The notes below the pieces were generated by a model, which made no database searches, was not told the DNA's origin, and saw only the letters and a list, made by a program, of their open reading frames with translations. A DNA stretch of 64,000 nucleotides from Hypsibius dujardini. Lineage: Eukaryota > Tardigrada > Eutardigrada > Parachela > Hypsibiidae. Positions within the stretch are counted from its first letter, which is position 1; every line of letters begins with the position of its first letter. Where the stretch lies: positions 1 through 64,000 of the forward strand of contig LRSR01007913.1 of assembly GCA_001579985.1 (NCBI GenBank). Direction: 5' to 3'. The translations under genes and the position numbers were made by a program. Below, in pieces: positions 15,889-28,691 of this stretch.

Positions 15889-18800
15889 ATGGTCAAATCT
15901 ATTCTCCTCCTCATCATCTTTCAATGTCTCCACTGTTCGGGCCGACAGCCGGGCCGAGAGCGGCGCCAAGCGGGTGGGACCTCTTTGAGGGAAGGAAGTA
16001 AATCTCCCCAACTTTCAGGCTTCCGCGTCGAGTCGGACGACTGCCGCGAGCTGAAGGAAGGCAATGAGGAGTACCGCGGACGCAAGGAGCGTATCGCCGA
16101 GATGGTCGCCAACGTAGATGTACCGATCCGCATATTCGGGAGCGATTTAACTAACGGGACGAGTATTAAATTCACCTCACAACAGGGACAGAGAGGGCAG
16201 GACTGCGCTGCCTTTGATACATCCAGGACATTCCCCGTCGAGGTGGAATACCTCAATGGTTCTGATGGTGTGGCCATCTCGGGGTTCGCAGTTGTGAACT
16301 TGGAGTTGTTACATGACGAGGACGGTAAGTGCGTGTGCGAGTTGGAATTCGCTGTTGATTTAGTAACTGAGCAGTTGATTGATTGATGAGTTTGATGCGA
16401 TTATCTACTACACAAAGCGTTTGATTGATGAGATGTGTGAATAGTTGATTTATAAACTCAAAAACGATTGATTGACTTGCTTTACTCGAGGCTTGTTTTA
16501 CTCCCATCTTAGTCTAACTATAAATATTACTGACTTGTGCGTGGTTTGAGTGAATCAATGTGATTTGAATGTTTCTAGATGGCTCGCACGGCACGTAAAG
16601 TTCGCGCAGTTTTGATAATTATATTTGCCAATGCAAGCGTATGGTTGATCGCCGAGTTGGCTATATCGGTTGACTGCGCTGTGGGAAGCGGTTGCTTAAT
16701 TGTACTTTGTTGTAAATGTTGATTTTTTTTCATTTTCAGCTGTCTATTATTTCTGCATCTCCGATCCAGAGGTCGGCCACTGGATTCACCAAGGTACTAG
16801 CGGCTTCCTGAAACTGCGCACCGTCGACAAATACTTCATGCCGTTGTGGGCGATGATCGTCCTCATCATCCTTCTCCAGTGCCTGTCCGGTCTGTTTTCT
16901 GGTCTGAATCTCGGTCTCCTGTCACTGGACCCCACGGAACTGCAGATTGTCGCCAGTGTGGGCGGTTTCAAGGAGAAGATCTACGCCAAGCACATCATAC
17001 CGCTGCGGAAGAAGGGGAACTTTTTGCTATGTTCACTAGTTATCTCCAATGCTTTGGCCAACAGTTTGCTGACAATTATGTTGGATACTATCTCTTCCGG
17101 AATGTATGCTGTAATTTTCTCAACCATCGGGATTGTGTTGTTTGGAGAGATCGTTCCGCAGGCGCTGTGCAATCGTTTTGGATTGGCTATTGGGTCGGCA
17201 ACACGTTACATCACTTATGTACGTGTGTGACAGGCAGACAGACAGACTGACAGACAGACAGACAGACAGACTGACAGGCAGCATATAAGCAGACAGGCAG
17301 AGGAACAGTTCAGCATCAGCAAGCAGATAGGTAGAGACATACAGATAAATAGGGAGACATATAGACTGATAGAGCTGGCAGTTCCTACAAGGTTTGTGAT
17401 TATAGGTTGTGATGGCAGTGACGGCAGCAGTTTCTTTTCCTCTCAGCAAGCTCCTCGACTTCCTCCTTGGCCGGGAAATCGGAACCGTCTACGATCGGGA
17501 ACGCCTAGTGGAGCTAATCCGGGTAACGATGGACCATAATTTGTTGGAGAGCGACGAAGTCAACATCATCTCCGGCACACTCTCGCTCAAACGCAAGAAA
17601 GTCGGCAACATCATGACGCCGCTAGATGATGTCTTCATGTTGCCTTACGACGCCGTACTGGACTTTGATACGCTGTCTGAAATCACTCGGGAAGGTAATT
17701 GCTCCCGCGATATATTCGAGCCCATCAGAATTCCAATTTAAATAACCGATTTAAGGAAATATTTATGCGGCTTGTTAATTAGGCTACACGAGGATGCCGG
17801 TGTATGAAACGAATCGCGCCAATATCGTCGGCCTCTTGAACATCAAAGATCTTGCCTTGTTGGATCCAGACGATGGCATGGCCGTGAAGACTCTGTGCAA
17901 GTACTACAGCTACGAACTGGTTTTCGTGACGGAAGAAACCACGTTGGACGTCATGCTGGGTAAGGGACTCTTCCTTCCGTTTTTGTGTGTCTTGGTGTTT
18001 TTGTGAGCTATTTCTGTGTTTTTTGAAATCTTTTAATGACCAATATTTTGTCATAGTTTCACATATTGAATTATCGAAATGACAGGAAAAAATCAGCCAT
18101 ATCCGTCCAGTCTTTCTACTGTTTTGCTCTCTGTCTGTGTATTGAACGAGATAAACGGCTCATCTCGGTTAGAGCAAGTTTATTGCCACATATGCAGGTT
18201 TGAAGAGTATTCTGCGAATATGGTTAACTGTGGGGTCTGTGCCGTTGTGATTGCTATGTCTGAGTTTGTGTGTTTGTCTGTTTCTGTATCTGTGACTAGG
18301 TCTTTGTCTGTGGATGTGTTGGCTCGGTGTTAGCGTCTGTGCCTGTGTGGTTTTCTGTTCCTAAATTTGTATCTGTCGGTTTATGAATCCAGATTCCAGA
18401 GATTAATCTTGTCAGTCACATTTACAGTATACTGATGGTAACAGTCGTCGTCTTTTGCAGAGGATTTTAAGAAGGGCCACTCCCACATGGCCTTTATTCA
18501 GCAGTACCACAGCGACGGCGAGCATGACCCGACCTACAAAACCATCGGTGTGGTCACTCTGGAAGACATCATTGAGGAGATGATCCAGGCGGAAATTTAC
18601 GATGAGTCCGACAAGAATGCCCAGGACAAGAAGAAACCGCTCCGAAAAGACAATCTGTCTGTCTTTTCTTCGCGACCGCTCTATTCATCCCTCATCAATC
18701 CGCAGCTCCAACATGCAGCATTCCAGTTTCTCAGCACGTCGGTGGAGCCATTCCGCGCTGGGATGATCAGCGAACAGATTCTCCATCGGCTGATTCACCA

Positions 18801-20235
18801 CGGGGAGGTGGCGCGATTGATTCGCCGAAAACCGACCGATGTAGATCCGGCGTATATCTTCCAGGCTGGACGGCCGGCAGATTACTTTGTGTTGATATTG
18901 GAAGGACGTGTGGAAGTTAAAGTCGGATTTGAAGGTTTGCACTTTGTTTCCCGTCTGCTTGATTTTTCCCCTTCTATCCTTTCGTCTCATTTTCGGCGTG
19001 TCTGTGTGCCCCCTGTCGGTTTGGCGTTGTGCCCGTCTGTATCTTTGTCTGCGTATCTGTCTCGTAATATTTGAAAAATGTGTAGTAAAAAAATATTTGA
19101 ATTTACGTATGCATTGAAAATTGAAAACCAAACATGGTATTTAATTTATAATTTGAAAGGCCGAAGAAATTAAATGTGGATGATTTTTTAGGTTTGCTTG
19201 AAAATCTTTATTAGGTGTTATTTTCCTCTTAATGTGACTATTCACACTTATTGGTTGAACCAATTTAGTTTTTATTGTATCTTGTAGAATGAAAACAAAT
19301 GATTCGACTTCCTTTCATTTTGAGTCAATATTTTTTAAATAATATTTTATTTAACGAAAAATGCTTCTGAATGAAATAATTTATGTCTTTTATTTATGTT
19401 CCCAAAGGGTCTTGGTGATTGAGCACTATCACTTAGGTTTCCACTTTTCTGCGATCTGCCTAGCTTATTTACCACCTGCTCTTGGTCTGACCGCCTTTTC
19501 TAAATGTTCCCTCGTCTATCTGTCTGTCTCTATCTGTTTATCTGTCTGTCTGTTTGTCTGTCTGTCTATTTGTCTGTGCGCCCATTGGATCCCAGTACTC
19601 GTGAGTGCTGTCTTCGTTTCCATTCCCGGTGTCGGTTAACTCCCTATCTCCTTTTCCCTCTAGGCCTCATCTTTGAAAGCGGTCCCTTCACGTACTTTGG
19701 TGTCTCCGCCCTCGCCATTCCCCCGGACGAGCTGGCCCTCCTCAGCCGCGTCCCATTTCCCGCCCTCCCTTCCCCACGGCCCTCTCAACCACGCATCAAC
19801 CTGGAACGCACCTCGACCAGTGGTGTCTTCGTGCCGGACTTCACCGTCATCGCCCATACCGACGTCCTTTTTCTCCGTATCAAACGCTCCCACTACGTGG
19901 CCGGCATCCGCGCTACCATCCTGGAACAGCAGAAAAAGGCCGGTATCACGACCACCGTGGAAGACACCTTCGGCCAGGAGATGGACCGTTGCGCCAAGGA
20001 AGATCACTCTCTGGGAGGGGACTTTGCGCCGGCTATCGCGACCGTTTCGCTCATGAAGATGTCTAACAGTATGGCCAACAGCACGGTGGACCTTCCGTTG
20101 TTGCGCGTGCCAAACAGTGATCCGAGTTATAATCCCACCACGATATCACAGCCAAGGTCGCCGCACGGTTCGAGTAATGATTTGGAGATGTTACCGCTGG
20201 TCAACGCCAACAAGGATCCCAGTGGTGGAGTCTGA
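15889..20235 (+). CDS. CNNM: CNNM/ACDP-family magnesium transporter (unextended-like)
   Basis: Membrane protein of the family that mediates or regulates Mg2+ efflux. Six exons encode 808 aa: 15889-16324, 16740-17218, 17406-17694, 17783-17959, 18461-18934 and 19664-20235. A signal peptide (MVKSILLLIIFQCLHCSG) and an extracellular N-domain (to about residue 150) lead into the DUF21 membrane domain with the hallmark GLFSGLNLGLLSLDP and GEIVPQALCNRFG. Next come the acidic helical bundle (LLGREIGTVYDRERL), a CBS pair (IMTPLDDVFML ... IGVVTLEDIIEEMI), then a cyclic-nucleotide-binding-homology domain (IFQAGRPADYFVLILEGRVEV). The C-tail is Ser/Asn-rich. An in-frame ATG at 15796 would add 31 residues; I prefer 15889 because it directly opens a good signal peptide and follows an apparent acceptor. 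Domain order and length fit the family; all introns are GT-AG. Confidence 0.94.
17229..17280. repeat. (CAGA)n tract in CNNM intron
   Basis: Near-perfect CAGA/GACA units start just after the donor of CNNM exon 2 (17218). The intron is 187 nt and mostly repeat. Confidence 0.8.
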
Positions 20236-21585
20236 TAAAGAGCGTGCAAATAATGTTCTTGTTTTTATACATTCGTTTTTTGTTATTGTTATCTAATTCA
20301 GCCTTTTTTCTTCTACATAATCGAAGTACAAATTTGCATTGTGATGCAATTACGAAATCAATTTCCGATGACAGCTTCCTTCCCAGCCCACTGGCTGTAT
20401 TTTATTTATTTTTCCTTGGCGTTTTATTTCAGTTCCAGGATTTTTCTTTTGTAATATGGCTCTTTTTTTATATTGGCTGTTTCGCGTTTGCGTTTTTCCT
20501 TTTTCAGTGTATGATTTTTGTTTTACGTTTGTGAGCGGAGTCTATTGGGGATGATTGATTGAGGCCATGGTAACAAAAAATAGTCGCTGCTCAACTAATC
20601 TGTCTGATTGTACAATTTTACAAATTCTGAGTTCTAGAAATTTTACACATCAGGTGAACGGTAGAGACAAATTCGCCAGCAGTTAACAAAGGCAACAAAA
20701 TTGCGAAGCAGTAGTGCAGAAAGATAGGCAATCTAGCCGTGTAAATCAGGGTGTCAGCGTTTGTCCTTTTTATGTGGTCCGTTCTTAAATCTTTATCTGT
20801 CGATTCATAATCCAGACATAACGTATTCTAGTTCCTGACAGTCCTGATCTACCGGAAGTATTGCCTGGGTATCCTTAGCAGAGCTTTACTAAAGTTATTA
20901 TACGAGTATATATATCTTGTTAGCTGCAATAGTGGTTTCGGTGTACCTTGAGTCAAGCAAAACAAAAGTCCACATGAACAGGAGCCCATCCGTTTCCCCA
21001 CTGCACTGACAAACCAAGACCATGTTACAGGAGCTGAAGCTTCGATACTGCAAAATATGCACTGGTTCCGGTCACGCTTGTCTGGGTGATCGAACCGTTA
21101 GCTTAGCGTTGAGATAAAATATTGTTGAATCAAGTCTCGAACAGCAATAAACTCATATTTATGCCGACTACTGTGCAAATGATATTGCTCACTATTTTCA
21201 CTTTTTTACGCCTTTGTCTCGGGCGGGAGACGTTGTGTCTGACCAACAGATCAAACAAATTAAACGCCGGCTCCTGCCTAATCTCGCAATGGTTATCAAA
21301 CATTGTCCTCCAGCTCTCGGCAATCCTGCGTTCCGACCCACACTGCGTGCCTGCGAAATAAGAACGCAAAAGTGTGACTCAAAATATTTTACAACCCCGA
21401 TTTCGGTGTTACTGACTGTGACTTCTTCAAAAAGAGCACGGAATCGTGTAGGATAGGTTGAGGCTGTCTTTTACAACCGGCCCAGATTTTTTGCAGGTGG
21501 TTGATAACGCTGGGAGTGTGATTTATTGGAGAACTGAAACGCTCAGTATAATCTTTTCCATTGAGCTCCGGAAAATCCGCTCGAC
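20236..21585. other. Intergenic: CNNM 3' UTR and upstream of Ly6-like gene
   Basis: T-rich sequence follows the CNNM stop (to about 20530), then mixed sequence. I see no supported gene, structural RNA or clear repeat. Confidence 0.4.
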
Positions 21586-22635
21586 ATGGCGGCTATTTTT
21601 CAGGGGAAGATTGGATTTTTTGTTGTCGGTTACGCTCTTTTTATTTGTCTGATGATGTCCATCCAAGTATCTGATGCAGGTAAGTGGGACCAACAAATAA
21701 CGTGTTTATATAAAGCGACTTGTATGTTCATGTTTGCCTGTTTGGAATCCAAATTGGATGTGAATGTGAGTGGAGTGCATGTCGGCTTGCCTATTTGCCC
21801 CCATGCTTTCATACCTATCACTCTGCTTGACTGTGCGTAATAGCCTGGCCGTCTGTCTGTCTGTTTTTCTGTCTGTTTGTTGGTCACCTACCGTTTTGTT
21901 TGCGTGATCTGTGTGTACGAACACGTCTGTCTAGACGTCTGCATGGCCAAAGTCTTTGATGGTTAGTCAAGACCACCAAGTCGTACGCTGTACCGCTCCA
22001 TTCCTCTTCCCTCCAGCATCCGTGACTCGTTATTGCAATCACTGCCTTTGGAACCAGAGCATCTTTACCTGCCCAGAAACCGTTGACTACCGAAGCGTTG
22101 CCTGTCCGAGTGAAACGCACAAATGCCTGAAAATCGTCGGCAACTTTACGGCTTGGAATGACCAAACGGCACGTTATTCGATCATCAGTAAGTCACGATT
22201 CATTCGTAAATAGATTACCTTTAGAATTTTAAAAAAGCAAACAAAAGGCTCGTGCTCCTCTTGTTCGGCAATTGCAAATGCGACCGGCTGGGACTCGTGT
22301 TAACCTACCATACTGTAGGTGGCGCTTGCTGATTGTCTGCACCAGTGGTGATTGTCTGTCTGTCTGCCTCTGTAGCGGGAACTCAACGGGTATGTCTGAC
22401 AACCTTATCGGCGAAGCATTTGGACATCAAGGATCAGAGTGCCGGCTGCCGGAAAGGAATGGCCACCGAGACGAAGGTTGACGCGTGGAGCTTTCTGTTC
22501 CGTGGCGACTACTGCATCTGCGACACGGACAACTGCAATCATGCTGGAACTGCCAGAGTTGGAGTCCTCGCTGTACTTGTGATGACGGGGCTTAGTTTCC
22601 TACCTTGGTTGTTTTCCGCACTACAATCTATCTGA
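21586..22635 (+). CDS. Ly6/quiver-like three-finger protein, probably GPI-anchored
   Basis: Three exons (21586-21679, 22017-22187, 22376-22635) encode 174 aa. An N-terminal hydrophobic segment (residues 11-26) looks like a signal peptide. The mature part has ten cysteines starting with a CNHC pair and ending CICDTDNCN; the terminal CxC...NCN arrangement and the count are those of Ly6/uPAR three-finger domains, especially the invertebrate quiver/sleepless group. The last roughly 25 residues form a hydrophobic tail with small residues before it (HAGTARVG), as expected for GPI attachment. Junction phases are consistent (1-1). Family members modulate ion channels or form septate junctions; which role applies here cannot be read from sequence. 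A separate identity as an orphan Cys-rich protein is less likely. Confidence 0.8.
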
Positions 22636-24590
22636 ATGTAGAACGAGTTTACGCTAGGCCTAGACTCGTGGTCACACAAATAGCCATTGTTATAATACAA
22701 ATTATGCATAGTTATAATTTTGTTTAACTCTTTGTAATTGGATCAAGAAATGATAATGTTGAAGATAAAGATCCAATATTTTTTTTTTCGAAGTAAGTGG
22801 TTCTACAGGCGTTTGTTGGTTCGTTCGTTGGTTCGTTGATTGGTTCCTTGGTTCCTTCATTCTTTTGTTCGTTTGTCCGGTTGTTCGTTCGGTCGTTGGT
22901 TCGTTTCCTTGTTCTGATTGGCATTCCGGCCTCCATAAGGGCTTTTTTAAAATACAAGCGACTAAAACGAACATTACTGTACTGCCATTTTGAGCTTGCC
23001 CTGGGTTCGTAATCCTGGCCCTGTGTACGACTGTGACCTACGTTCGCGCGGTACACGATAAAGAATGGAACCGGAGTTACTACTATACGGTACTAATACG
23101 CAATTCAACAAAGGCCCTCTATCCTATAATCATGTAGTATGTAATTTAAGAAATTTTGACCGGGTATCACAGCGATCTCTCTTTGTCGCGTAACTGCTTT
23201 GATCGACTGCCCTTATCGTTGCAACGCGTTGGGTCTCCGCTTGATATGACCCTTCCCTAGATCGGATAACAACTCAATTAGAAACAAGAATGCGAGAATA
23301 TTTAGGGTCCCTTTCGAAGAAGTTAGCTCGACATATTTAATTCAAGTAAGGATGAGACGAATGCAAAAAATGTTTCCTGGAAGTTCAAGGCGCAAATAGA
23401 CAGCTGAAATGCCTAATACTATTAAGGAAAGATAACACAATACGAGAGATCTGAACCAGATAAGTCATGTTTCAGTAACATGTTTGAATTTAACTAAAAT
23501 TTATCAAATTTGATTTAAATAAAGTTACTTTATCCAAAGGAAGTAACTTTGTTTAAAAGAAAAGCTCAACTTTTCTAATAACATGTTTAAATAAAATGTT
23601 TAAAATCTAAAGTAAATTTTGCGATTTTAAATAAAGTATGCTTTTAAATATCGATCTCTGGCTGTTAACCCTGGAACAGCAGAAGAGTGAATCCAGTAGC
23701 CCACATGTACTGTAATATACGAACTCAAGGTGAAACGAAGTCCCCGTTCACGCGACTGAGAATTTACCGAGTTTTGGCAATACCGCTTTGAGGAAACCTT
23801 TATTCGATAGAAAAGTATATATTATATAATTATTCTGTACAAAAACACTGTGAGCCACTGAGGGAAGAGCTCCGTTTCACAAGTCAACTGAGAAATAATC
23901 GAAACTGATCCAACTCTCCAAGAGAGGCACTCTCAAAAACGCCCAACAAAACAAACCGCGCGAGCTCGACCCTCCTTAGCGTAAAATCACCGATTTTTGA
24001 TGTCTCATCATGTTACTTGACAAATAATAATGCATCACGATGTTTCTCAGCACAATAGGGGCTAGTTGAAGCGTGGTGTCACAGCAGATCGATAAGATTA
24101 GCCACCATTCTACCCTTCCAGCCAGTAAGAAACGCGCAGTTTTGCATAGAACCCTTCAACCCAGCGAAAGGTTAACGCCCACACCTATGCCTCAGGCATG
24201 CTCACTCACACAGTCACAATCCCACACTGCACAGTCAGAGTCAGGCAGGGATTATTTTCCCTCTCTGATAATTTGACGTCGGGATTTCTTCGTATTCTCA
24301 CTCTCTGCACTCGCGTGTCGTCTCTGTCTATCCTTCTGCGCGAGACATTTTGAGGAATTGACTGCAATTTTTACTGGAATTCATCTGCAAGGAGTACGGT
24401 ACGTGTAGCCCACCATTTTCTGCTTCTTTTTTGCCAGGTTGATAATTACGAAAATGTAACGGCGGCACAATTCCTTAAAAATTGTTTAAAATTGTCGCTT
24501 CTTTTTTATGCGTAAACATCTTCTCAGCCGATCTGACCGGTGACATTTCGTTGCTCTTCCAGTACTGACACATTGTTGACTGAAGCAGAG
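22636..24590. other. Intergenic between Ly6-like gene and fax
   Basis: Almost 2 kb without a supported gene. It is AT-rich around 23,450-23,650. The only structured part I see is the GTTC/GTTG tract listed separately. The fax promoter and 5' UTR probably occupy the right end. Confidence 0.4.
22805..22916. repeat. Degenerate GTTC/GTTG tetranucleotide tract
   Basis: Repeated GGTTCGTT and GTTCGTTGGT units over about 110 bp, different in unit from the intronic CTGT tracts. Confidence 0.7.
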
Positions 24591-27500
24591 ATGGCCGCTT
24601 CCTATTCCCCCACTAAGGCGTCATCCAAGTGAGTTGGTAGACTTTATACCGGCTTTTCGTGTATATATGTCTGGCTGTGCCGCAATATTTTCCCGCCTGT
24701 TTGGGGGTATTTATTCGTTCGACATTTCAGACGTGTGCCATGGTTTGTCATTAATTTTTTAGGGAAAATCTGGCTGGAGCGTCGGCGACGACGGTCGATA
24801 GAAACAACACCGTCATTCTCCATGCCTTCGGCAGGAACCAGTTCGGACCGACTCCGTCGCCATTTTGCCTGAAGCTGGAGACGTATCTGCGCCTGGCTAA
24901 GATCACTTACTCGGTAAGGAGTAGATGCAAGGAAGGGGTTTTCCCCGTTGAATACGTGGATGACAGGCAATTGATTGTGTGTCTGTAATCTATCTGCATT
25001 TTCAGTCGATCTGTCGTTTTGATCGCCTGCGTCTCGTTCCCAAATATGTCTATGAAGTTCATGGTTGCCTTTGCTTTGTTCCGAACTTTCAGTGACTGCA
25101 GTTGTCTGCCTTTGTCTATAATGTTTGGTCTGCCTTGTTTTAACCTACTTCCTTGCCTTTGTTTTCGCTTGATTAGTTGATTTTGCACATGTTCTTCGAT
25201 CGATTGATTGATTTTTTCTCCATTCTCATATGTCTTGACTGTTTAGATGTCGATCTGTCTGTCTTAATTTATACCTGTATGCCGGCCTGCTTTTTATGTC
25301 TGTCTTATTTGTACCGTGATCCTCTAAATTTTTCTGATTGATTAATTGGTTATATTTTTGTCAGGCGTCTAGTTCTTTTCTTTGCACGGTGTGTGTCTGT
25401 AAATATGACTATCATAATATTCCCTTGCCTGTCCGCAGCTCGACACGACCCAGCCCAAGTCGGCCAAGGAAGGCAAGTCGCCCTGGATCTCATGCAGCGG
25501 GCAGGCGGTCTCGGACTCGTCTGTCTGCGTGGAATTCCTCAAGACCCACCACGTCGGGAAGGACCTGAATGCCGGCCTGTCAGCCTCCGACAAGGCAATC
25601 AGCCGGGCCTTCCAAAAGATGTTTGAGGAAGAATTCTGCTGGTGCGTAAAAGTGGCGCATTTGTTTAGTTTATCTCTCTTCCTGGGAGCAGCGTTTATCT
25701 TACGTAAAATACGGCGATGCTCATTGACAATGTTGACATTGTTTCACGGCTATATGACAGGCAGAGGCAGACATTTGTCCTACGCGTCTGGCCTGGATGT
25801 CTATAACGTCTGTCTGGCTTATCTTATCACTTTTTTTTGACTTGGTATGTGACTACATTTGTATCTTCTCTCGTTTGTTCACACACAGGGTGCTGGCGCT
25901 GTGGCGTTGGTCCTTCGATCCGCACCAGACCATGATGAAGTCGCTGCAGTTCAGTAAAATCAAGGAATTCATTGGGTCCAAGGTGATCCGTGCGGAGACC
26001 AAGAAACAGGCTCACGGTCATGGAATCGGTATGTGTCTGTCTGGTTGTCTCCTTTGAGGTGTGTATCCTTTTCTTACGTGTTTGCAGTCGCGTGTCTGCC
26101 TGCCTGTCTGAAAATGTTTCCTAAGTCAATTGCCTTTGTGTTTGTCTGTGCCTGAATCCAGACTGTCTAGAGTTTGATGTCGGTGTATGTGTCTGTCTAC
26201 TCTGTCTAATTATCGGCTTCGAGGTTTGTCTATCCTTTTTTACTTGTCTTCAAATCGCATGTCTGCCTGTCTAAAAATCTCCGGCAATTGCCTTTTTTGT
26301 CTGTGCCTGAATCTAGACTGTCTGAAATTTGAATGTTCGGTGTAACAAAAAATGTATGTCATCCTTGTGACTCAAGCAGCTGTCTGCTTGCCTTGCGGAT
26401 CTGCCTGTATGTACTGTGTATGCTTGTCTGGTTATGCCAGTATTGGACATTATGGTGCCTCTCTCAGTTCTGGACGTCCTAACACTCCCCATGCAAATCG
26501 GTCCTGAATATATCTGTTTGACTCTCTGACATACCGTAAATTTGAATTATCTGTGTCGCTGGCGTAGCTGTGCCTGACAATGTTCGCGTCTTTCCAGGTC
26601 GTCGCACTCCGGAGGAGATCATGCAGATCGGGGAGACCGATATTCGTGCAGTCTCTGACTTTTTAGGTAAGGCAGGAAACTGAACACGTAGCACACAACA
26701 GGGGCGCGACAAACATGACTCGTTTACAGACACACAAACACTCACGGTGCAGAATATGTGCTCTTGTTACACACACGATTGTTGTTACCGCCTTTTCCCC
26801 TTCCATACTCATTCGTCGACCGTGAAATATGCAGGGTCCATACTATCATGACGCTCTCGTTTTTCATCACAATCTAATTTTTAAAATTTATGGCTCTCTC
26901 AGTATATACGAAAGAACGATCGAATAGTAATTACTGAGGAGTTGATATATTCAACACTCCCAGTAGAGATAATAGTAAATGGATTATAACTATTAAAATA
27001 TATATCTTAACTATTGAATTTATGAAATAAATACATCAAGATAAATAAAAAAATTATATTTAAAATACAAATTTATTGCAAATTCTACAAAACTTAACCT
27101 AAAACGTAAAGGACTTGGTGCACTACATTGTTAGTATTAGCCCTGTCTCGCCCTCCCCATGAAGGGTACTGCACAAGACAGATGTGATTGATTGTCTGCT
27201 GATGCTCTAATATTTTTCCCTTCCCTTTTGGTAAGTTGATAGTTTGCTAACACGATTTCTGTTATCTTTGGCATAACCACTGACAGATGCGAAGAAGTAC
27301 CTGATGGGAGGCGAGTCGGCCAGCGACTTGGACTGTACCGCGTTCGGTTTTCTCGCCCAGATCCTCTACACCAGTCCGTCCTGCCCGTTGAACGGCTTCA
27401 TGCGAGGTTAGTTCATCACGCGGCATATAAATATTGTAAATGAAAAATTCCATGTGCTTTCAGGCACTTTCAAGCATGAATCCATTTACTTTACATAGAG

Positions 27501-28691
27501 CAGTTTAGGGGGAGGGGGCAAAGGAATGCCGAAGTTAGTGCAGGATGTTTTGTTGGTTTTACGACATGTGAAGGCTAAAAGCAGACACTAATCGATAAGA
27601 AACCCTTGAAGAATGTGCAGAATCAGCGGAATGTTGCCATTTCTTTTGGTGTGGTTCATAGCATCGACCTGGGCATACATACACTTTGGTACCAGTCAGG
27701 CATCAGCTGGAGAAATGACGCAAGCACAAGTGACAGGTTCACGTACATTTTTTCAAATTTTTCCCCGTCAGGAGAGTCTTGCCTGTTTTATTGTTAGAAT
27801 AAATGTGTTGTTAGATGTCAGAAATTCGCGTCGGATATGGCGTCGCTGCCGGTAGATATTTATATTGCCGTAGTTTTTATATCAAGTCTATCCATTCTTT
27901 TGTACCGGGACCATCTTAGAGGTGAAGTTTCTTAGTGTACCGACAAACTCGATATCGAGACATATAAAGCATACACCAACACAGACACGATCACGCAGGC
28001 AAGACACACAGTCAGGGACAAAACAGGCGATAGAGACAAAGACAGGCAGGCACAGCCGACAGGCAAATGACAAACTCGGTATTGGGACATATAAACCACC
28101 TAACATGGGGTTAACCTATTTGATGTTCTATTTGTTCGTATCTTTGCAGAGAACACTCCGAACCTTGTGGAGTATTGCGACCGTCTGAAGGCGGAAGCCT
28201 GGCCCGATTGGGACGAGGTCTGCGCCTCGGCCCTTGCCAAGCCGGAGAAGAAGGCCCTCAAGCACAGCCTGTCGACGGAGCAGGTGCTCGAGACCAAGAT
28301 CACCACCACGACCCATCACACCAACGGGCACACCGCGGAGAATATAACCGGAACCGTCAACGGTGGCGCCACCACCTACACCGAGACCTTCCTACCTACC
28401 GTGCACGGCGCCATCCTCGTGCAGGAAATTGAGTCGACCAAACCAGCCGTCGTCGGCGAAGACAGTCATCATCATAATCACGTCACTAACGGGGGAGGGG
28501 ATCATTGCGGGTCGGTCAGCAACGGGCATGCTCACCATGAGACGTCCAATGGGGTGGTGTATAGTGAGACTACCACCACGACCACCACCACTTCGGATCA
28601 ATGTTCCGCTCCGGACACGTCGGCATCCTACAGTTGCGACACTTCGGCCAGTACTGGCGATTCGGGCGCTGTCTCTGCTAGCTGCAATTAA
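24591..28691 (+). CDS. fax: Failed axon connections (fax) homolog, GST-fold protein
   Basis: Seven exons (24591-24628, 24763-24913, 25439-25641, 25889-26028, 26598-26666, 27287-27406, 28150-28691) encode 420 aa. Fax is a GST-related protein that acts with Abl signalling in axon growth in flies. The N-terminal thioredoxin-like half carries HAFGRNQFGPTPSPFCLKLE, the family signature with a PxPFC motif. The C-terminal helical half contains FEEEFCWVLALWRW and DLDCTAFGFLAQI, typical of the Fax GST C-domain. All introns are GT-AG with consistent phases. After about residue 265 the protein ends in a long low-complexity tail rich in His, Thr, Ser and Gly, including a run of eight threonines and HHHNH; it is longer than in typical Fax proteins and likely disordered. 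Family assignment is firm; catalytic activity is not implied. Confidence 0.92.
26035..26450. repeat. Duplicated CTGT-rich segment in fax intron
   Basis: Two diverged copies of a roughly 170-bp block occur at about 26041-26190 and 26220-26345. Each holds a TTTGAGGTGTGT or TTCGAGGTTTGT start, a stretch reading CGTGTCTGCCTGCCTGTCTG or a variant, and TGTGCCTGAATC. This suggests local tandem duplication inside the intron. Confidence 0.55.
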
